A stretch of 31,143 nt of DNA, taken from CAZZKE01 sp964655005. GTDB lineage: Bacteria > Pseudomonadota > Alphaproteobacteria > Rhodospirillales > JABHCV01. This document shows, piece after piece, positions 15,305 to 22,823 of the stretch. Made by a program: the position numbers and the translations under genes. A model generated the notes under the pieces. It did no database searches. It worked only from the letters and a program-made list of their open reading frames with translations, and was not told where the DNA came from. The first letter of the stretch is position 1, and each line of letters opens with the position of its first letter. Location: assembly GCA_964655005.1 (NCBI GenBank), contig CAZZKE010000033.1, positions 1 to 31,143 on the forward strand, written 5' to 3'.

Positions 15305-16063
15305 CTACCGTTCAACGGAAACGGTGGTTCCGACAGTCAAGTGCATGATTTCCGCCGCCCGCCCCTTGTTTGTGGCTATTTCAACCAGGCCACATGAATT
15401 TTCATACCAGAAACAATCCCCTTCCGTCACCCCGGAAAAAGTCTCGGCGTAGGATAACTTCCGGCCACCGGCGATAACCGACGATTTCCGGTCTATCAAG
15501 CCGGCTCGAATCCCCGTCATCGCGTTACCGAATCCGTCCAGATATATCACCTGATACAGATCATCGGGCCATACTTGTCGGTGAACTGCGGATATATCGC
15601 GCCTGGCAAATCCGTCTCCGGTTCCGCAATCGGGTCCCTGCCCGTCCGCTACCCGCGCCGCGACGGGTGCAAAAATATCGCGACCGTGAAAGGATGCCGA
15701 CAACCGATCGGGGCGCCAGGTAATATCCCACCAACGAACATCCAGGTCCCGTTCCAGAGCCCGCCGGATGACTATTTCGAATAACCCGTTGTCGGGTCCG
15801 ACAAACCATCGCTCGCCCGTTTTCAATACGCCGCCCGCCCGCCCGCCGCCGACCCCCGGATCAACGACGCCCAGCAACACGCAGTCCGGCGGCAGCCGCT
15901 CGGTCAGGGCCGCCAACAGGTAGGCCGCCGCCCGGGGGTCGCACGATGGCGCGTCATGTTGCAAATCGATAACCGTATGGCCGACGGCGAGTCGCGCCAG
16001 AACAGCCTTCATCTGCCCCACGTAAGGACCGGTCGGGCCGAAATCGGTAAACAGAACAATCAT
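15305..16063 (-). CDS. SAM hydroxide adenosyltransferase (DUF62 family)
   Basis: A 252-residue protein matching the DUF62 family, which uses water/hydroxide to split S-adenosylmethionine into adenosine and methionine. Family motifs seen are the N-terminal LFTDFG, VDPGVG, a GPDNGL loop and SFHGRDIFAP. The fold is that of the SAM-dependent fluorinase and chlorinase, but the length and motifs fit the common hydrolase. The biological role is poorly understood. It stands alone between the MBL hydrolase and rpoH, with no clear Shine-Dalgarno (GGGCG). Confidence 0.88.
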   Translation of the reverse strand: MIVLFTDFGPTGPYVGQMKAVLARLAVGHTVIDLQHDAPSCDPRAAAYLLAALTERLPPDCVLLGVVDPGVGGGRAGGVLKTGERWFVGPDNGLFEIVIRRALERDLDVRWWDITWRPDRLSASFHGRDIFAPVAARVADGQGPDCGTGDGFARRDISAVHRQVWPDDLYQVIYLDGFGNAMTGIRAGLIDRKSSVIAGGRKLSYAETFSGVTEGDCFWYENSCGLVEIATNKGRAAEIMHLTVGTTVSVER

Positions 16064-16091
16064 CGCCCAAGACTACAGCCGACGGGCGCGC

Positions 16092-16121
16092 AAAAAAAGG
16101 GCGCCGGAAACATCGGCGCCC
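16092..16121 (-). terminator. Rho-independent terminator of rpoH
   Basis: On the - strand GGGCGCCG (16121-16114) pairs with CGGCGCCC (16106-16099) around a 7-nt loop and runs into seven Ts (16098-16092). It lies 29 bp after the rpoH stop. Confidence 0.85.
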
Positions 16122-16149
16122 CTTGTCGATACTGAAATCAGGAAGACCC

Positions 16150-17064
16150 TCAGGCCATGGCCGCAGCCAGATCGACGTTCCCGGCATCGCATTCCTTTTG
16201 CGCCGCCGCCTCGATAACCGATTTTTGAATTTTCTCGAAGGCCCGGACTTCCAGTTGCCGAACCCGTTCGCGGCTTATGCCGTAGCGCTGGCCCAGTTCC
16301 TCCAACGTCAGCGGAGAATCACTCAGGCGGCGTTCGGTCATGATATCCCGCTCCCGGTCAGAAAGCTCGGCCATGGCGGTCAGCAACAGGTCCTGGCGGA
16401 AAGACAGTTCCTGGCCATCGACGACCGCCTGTTCGGGCGTTGGCGTGTTATCGACCAGGATATCCTGAAATTCCATGCCCTCGCCATCCTGGGTCAGCGG
16501 TGCATTCAGGGAAGCGTCCCGGGCCATCAGCCGCCGGTTCATATCGCCGACGTCACGCTCCGATACGTTCAGGGCCTCGGCAAGCTGGGCCGTTTGCTCC
16601 GGCGCCAGTTCGCCACCGTCGAATATATTTAGCCTGTTTTTGGTGCGTCGCAGGCTGAAAAAAAGTTTTTTCTGCGCCGCCACCGTGCCAAGTTTGACCA
16701 TCGACCAGGAGCGCAACACATATTCGGTGATCGAGGCCCTGATCCACCACATGGCGTAGGTCGAAAGCCGGAAACCACGTTCCGGATCGAACTTCTTGAC
16801 GGCTTTCATCAGGCCGATATTGCCTTCCGAGACAAGATCCGCGACCGGCAAACCGTAGCCCCTGAATTTCATCGCCATCTTGGCGACCAGCCGCAAGTGG
16901 GAGGTCACCAGCCGGTGGGCGGCTTCACTGTCACCGTGGTCGCGCCAGCGCGTCGCCAGCATGTATTCTTCGCCCTTCTCCAGGATGGGGAATTTCCAAA
17001 CTTCCCTGAAATAAGAAGAAAGGCCGCCCTCCACGGGCACACTCGGCAATCTCATGGTGCTCAT
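16150..17064 (-). CDS. rpoH: RNA polymerase sigma factor RpoH (sigma-32)
   Basis: A 304-residue heat-shock sigma factor. Region 2 contains DLVSEGNIGLMKAVKKFDP and the -10 recognition/melting stretch STYAMWWIRASITEY. The RpoH box QKKLFFSLRR separates it from primary and stationary sigma factors. Region 4 ends with the -35 recognition helix ISRERVRQLEVRAFEKIQ. It directs RNA polymerase to heat-shock promoters for chaperones and proteases. The ATG at 17064 lies 10 nt after GGGGAGG. That Shine-Dalgarno is inside a short upstream ORF and can pair with an upstream CUCCCC, so translation is likely controlled. Alphaproteobacteria often have more than one rpoH, and which paralogue this is cannot be told. 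Confidence 0.94.
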   Translation of the reverse strand: MSTMRLPSVPVEGGLSSYFREVWKFPILEKGEEYMLATRWRDHGDSEAAHRLVTSHLRLVAKMAMKFRGYGLPVADLVSEGNIGLMKAVKKFDPERGFRLSTYAMWWIRASITEYVLRSWSMVKLGTVAAQKKLFFSLRRTKNRLNIFDGGELAPEQTAQLAEALNVSERDVGDMNRRLMARDASLNAPLTQDGEGMEFQDILVDNTPTPEQAVVDGQELSFRQDLLLTAMAELSDRERDIMTERRLSDSPLTLEELGQRYGISRERVRQLEVRAFEKIQKSVIEAAAQKECDAGNVDLAAAMA

Positions 17065-17067
17065 GAT

Positions 17068-17127
17068 CTAGATACCTCCCCTGATTTTACGGGGAGAAGG
17101 CGTGGTGATAATACTATTCATTTTCAT
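17068..17127 (-). CDS. Candidate 19-residue leader peptide upstream of rpoH
   Basis: ATG 17127 is preceded by GGAGGGT at close spacing and opens MKMNSIITTPSPRKIRGGI, ending in TAG (17070-17068). A second ATG two codons in is also possible. The stop lies 3 nt before the rpoH ATG and is in the same frame. The last codons AGG GGA GGT form the rpoH Shine-Dalgarno. A ribosome translating this ORF would melt the hairpin over that site and could reinitiate at rpoH. I know of no homologue, and the peptide may matter only as a regulatory device. Confidence 0.4.
   Translation of the reverse strand: MKMNSIITTPSPRKIRGGI
17075..17097 (-). promoter_or_regulatory. Hairpin pairing the rpoH Shine-Dalgarno
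   Basis: In the mRNA, UCUCCCC (17097-17091) can pair with GGGGAGG (17081-17075) across a 9-nt A/U-rich loop. This gives six Watson-Crick pairs and a terminal G-U. The 3' arm is the rpoH Shine-Dalgarno, so the hairpin would hide it. This is the geometry of an RNA thermometer or a translation-coupled switch. Folding energy was not computed. Confidence 0.5.
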
Positions 17128-17305
17128 ACCCTCCAAGGCGAAGCAATATGTTTTCCTGTGCGGCGACTCGCCCATTAACCCAAGTCTTAAACAATGAATG
17201 TGTCCAGACTATGATCGGCAATTACAAGCCATCGCCCGTACCGGGTAACCCGCCTGATGGCCGGGATACGGTTCGGAACGGCCTCACATGAGCGCCGTTA
17301 TGGTT

Positions 17306-17333
17306 ACTCTACCATATACCCAACCAATGTCAA
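17306..17333 (-). promoter_or_regulatory. Candidate promoter of rpoH
   Basis: On the - strand TTGACA (17333-17328) and TAGAGT (17311-17306) are separated by 16 bp. The start site would lie near 17299, giving a leader of about 235 nt. That is long enough to hold the leader ORF and hairpin described here. The rest of the rpoH-ispH gap shows no further gene. Confidence 0.45.
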
Positions 17334-17379
17334 TGGTTTTAATGAAACAACCCGTGTTTACAAAGGGTTATAGAATTCT

Positions 17380-17408
17380 TTGACTTCCCGCCGATCCGTT
17401 CTATTTAT
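17380..17408 (+). promoter_or_regulatory. Candidate promoter of ispH
   Basis: TTGACT (17380-17385) followed after 16-17 bp by TATTTA/ATTTAT (17402-17408). Transcription would begin near 17414, after the ATG at 17412 and before the ATG at 17442. This supports 17442 as the ispH start. Confidence 0.4.
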
Positions 17409-17441
17409 GGCATGGGTATGGTATTAAAGGCGTTCCGGTCC

Positions 17442-18377
17442 ATGAACAAAAAATTAAAAATTCTCCTGGCCTGTCCACGGGGCTTCTGCGCCGGGGTCGA
17501 ACGGGCCATCGAAATAGTCGAGCGGGCGCTGGAAAAACATGGCGCCCCGGTCTATGTCCGCCACGAAATCGTCCACAACAAGCGGGTCGTCGAGACCCTG
17601 CGGGCAAAAGGTGCGATCTTTGTCGAGGAAGTCGCCGACATACCGGATGGCGCGGTTACCGTATTCAGCGCCCACGGCGTATCCGAAGCCGTCGAAAACC
17701 AGGCCAGGCAACGCCATTTGCCGGTAATCGACGCCACCTGCCCGCTGGTCACCCGTGTTCACAACGAAGGCCGCAGCCACCATGGCAAGGGCCGTCAGGT
17801 GCTGTTGATCGGCCACGCCGGACACCCGGAAGTCGAGGGCACGCGCGGCAGGATACCCGGCGGCGTCTCGGTCGTTTCCAATCTGGACGATGTCGCGGCG
17901 CTCGCCGTCAGGGATCGGGACGCGCTGGCATACGTTACCCAGACAACGCTAAGCGTCGATGATACCCGAGACATTATCCAGGCCCTGCGGGCCCGTTTTC
18001 CGAATATTCACGGCCCGGACCTGCAGGATATTTGCTACGCCACACAAAACCGGCAGCAGGCGGTGCGGCACTTGTGCCGACTGGTCGATTTGCTGCTGGT
18101 GATCGGCGCCGGCAATAGCTCCAATTCGAATCGGCTGTGGCGGATTGGCCGGGAAACAGGCATCCCCAGCCACCTGATCGATGACGCCGACGCCCTGGAT
18201 GCCCGCTGGCTTGAAAATGTCCGCACCATCGGCCTCGCCGCCGGCGCCTCGGCACCGGAAGAGTTGACCCACGAACTGATTTCCAGACTTGGCCGGTATG
18301 GCGACGTAACCGTCGAGGAATTATCCGGGGTGTCCGAAAACATGCATTTCAGACTGCCCCGCGAGTTAGCGCCGTAA
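17442..18377 (+). CDS. ispH: 4-hydroxy-3-methylbut-2-enyl diphosphate reductase
   Basis: A 311-residue [4Fe-4S] enzyme, the last step of the MEP pathway, making IPP and DMAPP from HMBPP. The three cluster cysteines are Cys16 (GFCAGV), Cys100 (DATCPLV) and Cys198 (DICYATQNRQ), with the same spacing as in E. coli IspH. The substrate-site motifs HEIVHN, IGHAGHPEVEG and NSSNSNRL are present. An in-frame ATG at 17412 would add ten residues, but it precedes the predicted transcription start. The gene converges on hpnE and overlaps it by 12 nt, so isoprenoid precursor supply and hopanoid-precursor synthesis sit side by side. Confidence 0.95.
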   Translation: MNKKLKILLACPRGFCAGVERAIEIVERALEKHGAPVYVRHEIVHNKRVVETLRAKGAIFVEEVADIPDGAVTVFSAHGVSEAVENQARQRHLPVIDATCPLVTRVHNEGRSHHGKGRQVLLIGHAGHPEVEGTRGRIPGGVSVVSNLDDVAALAVRDRDALAYVTQTTLSVDDTRDIIQALRARFPNIHGPDLQDICYATQNRQQAVRHLCRLVDLLLVIGAGNSSNSNRLWRIGRETGIPSHLIDDADALDARWLENVRTIGLAAGASAPEELTHELISRLGRYGDVTVEELSGVSENMHFRLPRELAP

Positions 18378-19616
18378 CACCGCAGCGGCGGCCCGGTTAC
18401 CGGAGGAAACCGCCCCTTCGATGGTCGCCGGCAGCCCGGTCGCCGTCCAGTCCCCGGCCAGCATCAGGTTTCGCCAGGGGGTCTCGGTCGCCGGGCGCCG
18501 CAATTCCTGTTCCGGAGTCTGGGCGATAGTCGCCCGTTTTTCCTTGACGATGCCGTATGGCGGTGGCGGCAAATCCGGCAAATCCAGGACCCGGCGAACT
18601 TCCGGCCAGACCAGGGCGACAATTTCATCGGCCGCCAGACCGACCAACTCGCCGGCCGCGCTGATGGTTACCGAGGCGACATTTCCGCGTACGAAAATCC
18701 ACTGGCTATTGCCATTGACGATCCCGGTGAAGCCCGGTTCCCGAACGGAATTTTCGATCAGGAAATGCACGTTGACGATGGCGTTGCAGCGGCGTGGAAC
18801 TTTAAGTCCGGGAATAAGCCCATTCGCCGCCTCGGGCGGGGTCGCGACGATCACGGCATCGCCGTCGGCCAATGAGACGGCGCCATCACCTAGTGCGAAG
18901 CCCTTCAGGCTATCGCCGTCAAATTGTAATTTAGCGACCCGATGACGAAACCGGATTTCGCCGCCGGCGGACCTGATGAATTCGAGCGCCGGGTCTATCA
19001 GGCTTTCGCTTAGTCCGCGTTTCGGAATGCAGGGACGGCAGGCCGCCTCGCCCCGGCCCAGTGTCTGCTTCAGGACCGGGCTCAACAGGCTCGCCGCGGC
19101 TTCTTGCGGGTCGGTATTCAATACGGCGATCGCCAGCGGTTCCAGAAACAGCTTATAAAACCGGCTATCGTCATGGAAACGTTCGGCGACTGTGGCCGAA
19201 CGCGGCGCCCACAGCAGGTTAATGGCCGCCAGGTGCTGAAATACCGTACAGCCCGGCACGCGGCGTCTTTTATCGAGCAGCCACAACGGCAACCGCCCGC
19301 CGCCGGGACGGATCGACCACCGGTGTCCGGTCTTCAGGTCCGCAAACGCGAAGGCCGCCCGACGGGGTTGCCACAAAGAGCCGGAAGCGCCGATGTCATC
19401 CAGATAGGCCATCGCCTGAACATTGCCCGACAGCATCAGGTGATTGCCGTTGTCGATCCGCCGACCCAGCGCCGGCGAAAGGAAAGACCGGCATCGACCG
19501 CCGGCATAACCGGCCATTTCATATACGGTGACCGAACGTCCGGCTTTGGTAAGTCTGACGGCGGCGGCCAGGCCGGCCAGGCCGCCACCGATGATATGGA
19601 CTACCGGCGAAGTCAC
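18366..19616 (-). CDS. hpnE: Hydroxysqualene dehydroxylase HpnE (FAD amine oxidase family)
   Basis: A 416-residue flavoprotein that reduces hydroxysqualene to squalene as the third step of the HpnCDE route. It starts with the dinucleotide fold VVHIIGGGLAGLAAA and ends with the FAD-binding LMLAGDWTATGLPATIEGAV typical of the phytoene desaturase/HpnE group. The reading frame stays open far upstream, but GTG 19616 is chosen. It overlaps the hpnD stop as GTGA and places the Rossmann strand at residue 5, as in homologues. There is no Shine-Dalgarno of its own, so translational coupling to hpnD is likely. Last gene of the cluster. Confidence 0.9.
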   Translation of the reverse strand: MTSPVVHIIGGGLAGLAAAVRLTKAGRSVTVYEMAGYAGGRCRSFLSPALGRRIDNGNHLMLSGNVQAMAYLDDIGASGSLWQPRRAAFAFADLKTGHRWSIRPGGGRLPLWLLDKRRRVPGCTVFQHLAAINLLWAPRSATVAERFHDDSRFYKLFLEPLAIAVLNTDPQEAAASLLSPVLKQTLGRGEAACRPCIPKRGLSESLIDPALEFIRSAGGEIRFRHRVAKLQFDGDSLKGFALGDGAVSLADGDAVIVATPPEAANGLIPGLKVPRRCNAIVNVHFLIENSVREPGFTGIVNGNSQWIFVRGNVASVTISAAGELVGLAADEIVALVWPEVRRVLDLPDLPPPPYGIVKEKRATIAQTPEQELRRPATETPWRNLMLAGDWTATGLPATIEGAVSSGNRAAAAVLRR

Positions 19617-20464
19617 AGCGACAGCCAGCCATAGCGCAGCAATATCAGCAATTTTTCCGGTCCGGACAGGCCGACCGGCTTTTCCAGATCGTCCCATCCC
19701 CGTTTTTGCAGCCGGTCCAGAATACGGCGATAGGTATGCATCATCAGCACCGCCGGGCGCATGCGGGAGCGATCGTATCGACCAAGCAGCTGGTCGGCGT
19801 CCTGATAATGCCGCCGGGCCGTCGCCGCCAGTTCGCGGCAGGCGGCGGGAAATTCCGGATGGCCGATGGCCACGGCGGGAATATCGCTGTCGATGCCATG
19901 ACGGTGCAACAGGCTCAGCGGAACATACAGCCGGTCGCAAGCGGCGTCTTCGGCTACATCACGTAGAATGTTTGTCAGTTGCAGGGCCTGGCCCAAAGCC
20001 GCTGCAATGTCGTTTCCCGCTTTCGCATCGACCCCGAATATCCGGTTCGCCAACCGCCCGACGGAGCAGGCTACGGCGTCGCAATAAGCCGCCAGGTCCG
20101 CTTCATCGATAATGCGCACCGATGACCGGGCATCCCGTTCCATGCCCTCTATCACGGCCAGAAAATCATCCTGTCCCAGGCCGTAAACCCGGACCGGTCG
20201 ACACAGCGCCATGGCTACCGGTTGGCTCGGCGTCCCCTTAAAAAGGCGATCCAACTCTTGCCGCCAGAACTTCAGACGCGACATTTTTTCGGACTCCCCG
20301 TCCGGACCGTCGGCGATATCGTCGACGGTCCGGCAAAAGGCGTATACGGCATACATGGCCATGCGTTTTTGCCGGGGCAGAACCCGCATCGCCCAATAAA
20401 AGGACGAACGGGATTTTTTGACCAGGTCCCGGGCGGTCCTTTCGGCGGCTGAGTTGCTTGTCAT
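19613..20464 (-). CDS. hpnD: Presqualene diphosphate synthase HpnD
   Basis: A 283-residue trans-isoprenyl diphosphate synthase of the squalene/phytoene synthase family. The first Asp-rich motif is RTVDDIAD (Asp48, Asp49, Asp52) and the second is LRDVAEDAACDRLYVP. Both bind Mg-diphosphate. It condenses two farnesyl diphosphates to presqualene diphosphate. The start overlaps the hpnC stop (ATGA) and the stop overlaps the hpnE GTG, so all three should be translated as one unit. Confidence 0.92.
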   Translation of the reverse strand: MTSNSAAERTARDLVKKSRSSFYWAMRVLPRQKRMAMYAVYAFCRTVDDIADGPDGESEKMSRLKFWRQELDRLFKGTPSQPVAMALCRPVRVYGLGQDDFLAVIEGMERDARSSVRIIDEADLAAYCDAVACSVGRLANRIFGVDAKAGNDIAAALGQALQLTNILRDVAEDAACDRLYVPLSLLHRHGIDSDIPAVAIGHPEFPAACRELAATARRHYQDADQLLGRYDRSRMRPAVLMMHTYRRILDRLQKRGWDDLEKPVGLSGPEKLLILLRYGWLSL

Positions 20465-21300
20465 TGAAACCTTGCCGAAATTCCGGTGACCATGCCGCGC
20501 ACTGCACTGAAAATCCGTTCCGGTGGATCAAGGGTAACATGCTTGACCAAAGGATCGGTTTTCGCAAGCTTGCTGTTCAGCGCAACGGCCAGCGCGATGA
20601 TAACGGCGGCTTCCAGGGCTAACCTGGTGGATTTCAGGGACCCGCTAAGGGTCCGGGCATCGGCAAGCAGATCATCGACCCCGGTCAGGGTCCGGTCCAG
20701 AACCCGCCGCAAGGCACGGGAACAGTGGCCGGCGGCGAGATCATCGGCGCCGGCGCCGGCTTCCGACAGCCAGTCCCCCGGCAGGTAAATTCGCCCAAGA
20801 GTACGATAATCGTCGGCGCAATCCTGCACATGATTAAGAATCTGCAAGGCCATGCAGAGCGCATCCGACGGTCCGTAGGCGGATTTTGGGCCGCCGTGCA
20901 AATCGATCATATAGCGCCCAACCGGGGCGGCGGATAACCTGCAATAAGCGATCAAATCGGCCCAGTCAGGGTAGCGGTCCTTATGCGCGTCCTGCCTGAA
21001 GGCGGCAAGCAGGTCCATGCAATGGCGAATGGTGATTCCGGTCGCCGTCAGGCTATCGCGCATGGCGGTCGCCGCCGGGCAAGCGCCGGGGGGGTGCTTG
21101 TCGCCCCGCAGGATGTCTTCGAAACGCTCCAACTGGCGAATTTTCTGGTCCGCCGTCAGGTTCGCAGAATCGGCTATATTGTCGGCGGTGCGGGCGAAAT
21201 CGTAAAATATAAAAACGTGTGGCCTTAGCCTTGCCGGCAACAACCACGAGGCGACCGGGAAATTTTCCGACCCCGCATGCTTGCCAGTCGGCGTCTCCAA
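20461..21300 (-). CDS. hpnC: Hydroxysqualene synthase HpnC
   Basis: About 279 residues, squalene/phytoene synthase family, converting presqualene diphosphate to hydroxysqualene. Motifs are ARTADNIAD (first Asp-rich) and NHVQDCADDYRTLGRIYLP (second). The N-terminus ETPTGKHAGSENFPV is the usual HpnC opening. TTG 21300, one base after the stop of the preceding gene, is chosen because homologues begin at about this point. The alternative ATG 21363 would add 21 residues without family similarity and overlap the previous gene by 62 bp. Neither has a good Shine-Dalgarno. Confidence 0.88.
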   Translation of the reverse strand: METPTGKHAGSENFPVASWLLPARLRPHVFIFYDFARTADNIADSANLTADQKIRQLERFEDILRGDKHPPGACPAATAMRDSLTATGITIRHCMDLLAAFRQDAHKDRYPDWADLIAYCRLSAAPVGRYMIDLHGGPKSAYGPSDALCMALQILNHVQDCADDYRTLGRIYLPGDWLSEAGAGADDLAAGHCSRALRRVLDRTLTGVDDLLADARTLSGSLKSTRLALEAAVIIALAVALNSKLAKTDPLVKHVTLDPPERIFSAVRGMVTGISARFQ

Positions 21301-21301
21301 T

Positions 21302-21937
21302 TCAGGTGCTTTTGCCGACCCGTTTGCGCAGTACGGCCAACAGTCCTTCGATTTTTCCGCCATTTTGCCGAATTACGGAAGCGAATTCCGACCGCTGGGT
21401 TTGCCCCATGCTGACGCCTTCGACAATCACATCGACAATTTTCAGGGTGTTATTGCGGCTGCGGACCCGCCAATCCACATGCAGGGGCGGTTGCGACTGT
21501 TCCCGCACGATGCTGGAATAAACCGTAACATCGCTTTTACCGGACGTCGTGGTCCTGTCAATTTTCAGTACTTCACCGGAATAGGATGAAAATCTGCCGA
21601 CATAGGTAACGATCAGCAATTTTTCGAATAAATCCAGATATTCCGACCGCTCCGCCTTGGTCGCCTTTTTCCAATGTCGACCGAGCACCCAGCGGGCAAT
21701 GGTTTTTACGGCAAAATTTTCGTTCAGCAACTGGCGAAACCGCTGTGAACGCTGTTTTTCCGTACTACCCGGCAATGTCAGTGCGCTGATTGCGTCACCG
21801 GCCAGACCACCGATAAATATTTTCGCTTGCCGTTCCACTTCCTGCGCCCGAGCCGGCGAGGATAAGGTGCAGAACCCGGCAACTACCAACAGGCAGACCG
21901 GCAGCACCGCCAAAATAAACTTGCGTCGAGCCAACAT
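21302..21937 (-). CDS. MlaC/HpnM-family periplasmic protein
   Basis: A 211-residue secreted protein. The signal peptide runs to about residue 31 (hydrophobic core ILAVLPVCLLVVAGF, cleavage near ARAQ). The mature part matches the Ttg2/MlaC family, with NFAVKTIARWVLGRHWKKAT and VDVIVEGVSMGQTQRSEFASVI as recognisable blocks. MlaC proteins shuttle phospholipid between membranes. The hopanoid-associated member HpnM has the same fold and often sits next to hpn genes. Position directly before hpnC favours HpnM, but sequence alone does not settle it. No mlaFEDB genes are nearby. Confidence 0.85.
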   Translation of the reverse strand: MLARRKFILAVLPVCLLVVAGFCTLSSPARAQEVERQAKIFIGGLAGDAISALTLPGSTEKQRSQRFRQLLNENFAVKTIARWVLGRHWKKATKAERSEYLDLFEKLLIVTYVGRFSSYSGEVLKIDRTTTSGKSDVTVYSSIVREQSQPPLHVDWRVRSRNNTLKIVDVIVEGVSMGQTQRSEFASVIRQNGGKIEGLLAVLRKRVGKST

Positions 21938-22067
21938 TGCCTAAATCCACCCTCGTAAAAAACCGGATGCCGCAAAACCGTCTATGGCATTCGGCCCATA
22001 AACGGCCAACAGCCGTATTCGGCTATCGGACATTCTCACGATAAATGGTTAACAATCATTTCAAGAA

Positions 22068-22110
22068 TTAAAAAACTGCGTCCCCCGGCGACAATATGCC
22101 GCCGGGGGAC
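22068..22110 (-). terminator. Rho-independent terminator of cytochrome c gene
   Basis: On the - strand a perfect 11-bp stem GTCCCCCGGCG/CGCCGGGGGAC (22110-22100 and 22090-22080) with a 9-nt loop is followed by CGCAG and TTTTTTAA. It lies 25 bp after the cytochrome stop and insulates it from the hpnM-like gene. Confidence 0.85.
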
Positions 22111-22134
22111 CCATAATTCCGGAAATACGCCGAT

Positions 22135-22512
22135 TTATTTTTGCGTTTTCAGGTATTCGATGACGTTCTGGCGATCGGCTTCTTTCTTAAGCTTGATAAC
22201 CATCGGGGTCCTTTTGCCGATAAATTTCTTCGGATTCAACAGCCATTTATCCAGGTTTTCCGCAGTCCAGACCACGTCGGAGCCTTTCAGGGCTTTGTAT
22301 CTCTTGAAATCGGTGGAACCGGCTTTTCTGCCATACACGCCAAACAGATTCGGCCCGGCTTTGTGCTTGGCGCCTTTCTTGATGGAGTGGCAAGCCTTGC
22401 ACTTGTTGAAAGTCTTCGCGCCCTTGGCCGCGTCACCGGCGGCCTGGGCGGTGCCAACACCAAGGCCCAGGGTAAGGGCTGCGGCAATCGCAAATCCCGT
22501 TGCAAATTTCAT
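22135..22512 (-). CDS. Secreted class I cytochrome c (c2-like)
   Basis: A 125-residue precursor with a signal peptide cleaved near AQAA (residue 24). The mature protein binds one heme through CKACH (Cys37, Cys40, His41), with Met103 in KRTPMV as the probable sixth ligand. Size and the motif GPNLFGVYGRKAG fit mitochondrial-like cytochrome c2/c550, a soluble periplasmic electron carrier. The mature part is lysine-rich. AAAGGAGAC at 22526-22518 is a strong ribosome-binding site. It is divergent from the TtrS-like kinase gene and has its own strong terminator. Confidence 0.94.
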   Translation of the reverse strand: MKFATGFAIAAALTLGLGVGTAQAAGDAAKGAKTFNKCKACHSIKKGAKHKAGPNLFGVYGRKAGSTDFKRYKALKGSDVVWTAENLDKWLLNPKKFIGKRTPMVIKLKKEADRQNVIEYLKTQK

Positions 22513-22684
22513 TTTTGTCTCCTTTACGGTTTACAATTTGCGCACTCGGAGCTTCGAACCAAAGAACAGCCACCCCACGCAACCAGAAAATTCATTATTC
22601 GAGTGTCGATTTATATATTCATATCGTGTTTGGCAAGGTTTATCCATGATATATCACGAATTATTCAATTGGGAATTAGTCACC

Positions 22685-22700
22685 GCCGGTCAATATTATC
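22685..22700 (+). promoter_or_regulatory. GCCGGTC-N2-TATTATC promoter element, copy 1
   Basis: This 16-bp element, whose right part TATTAT could be a -10, recurs with identical spacing before the binding-protein gene (25343-25358). Fourteen of 16 bases agree. It lies about 125 bp before the kinase ATG. It is probably a shared promoter/activator site in the 311-bp gap between the cytochrome and kinase genes. Confidence 0.45.
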
Positions 22701-22719
22701 GCATACCCCTTACCTTCGC

Positions 22720-22739
22720 GGCACGGGGTACACCGTGCC
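22720..22739. repeat. 20-bp near-perfect palindrome upstream of TtrS-like kinase
   Basis: GGCACGG and CCGTGCC flank a GTAC-centred core with one mismatched pair. It lies just downstream of the predicted -10 at 22694-22699. It may act as a dimeric repressor site or as an RNA hairpin in the leader. Confidence 0.45.
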
Positions 22740-22769
22740 TGTCGGAGCGTGCGCGCCGAGGAAACCCCC

Positions 22770-22814
22770 ATGGTATCTTATCTATCACAGATAGTTTTTA
22801 GTTTGGCCGCCTGA
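22770..22814 (+). CDS. Candidate 14-residue leader ORF before the kinase
   Basis: ATG 22770 follows GAGGA with 7-nt spacing and encodes MVSYLSQIVFSLAA before TGA, 9 nt short of the kinase ATG. The kinase start itself has no Shine-Dalgarno, so this short ORF could feed ribosomes to it. Chance occurrence is possible. Confidence 0.25.
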   Translation: MVSYLSQIVFSLAA

Positions 22815-22823
22815 CTGTACGAC

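Noticed and set aside
19617..19940. Upstream extension of the hpnE reading frame by about 108 codons
   Set aside because: The extension overlaps hpnD almost entirely and looks like out-of-frame coding sequence. The conserved FAD fold starts right after GTG 19616.
22782..22799. CTATC-ACA-GATAG followed by TTTTT as a terminator or attenuator before the kinase
   Set aside because: The stem has only five mostly A-U pairs and lies inside the candidate leader ORF. It is too weak to call.
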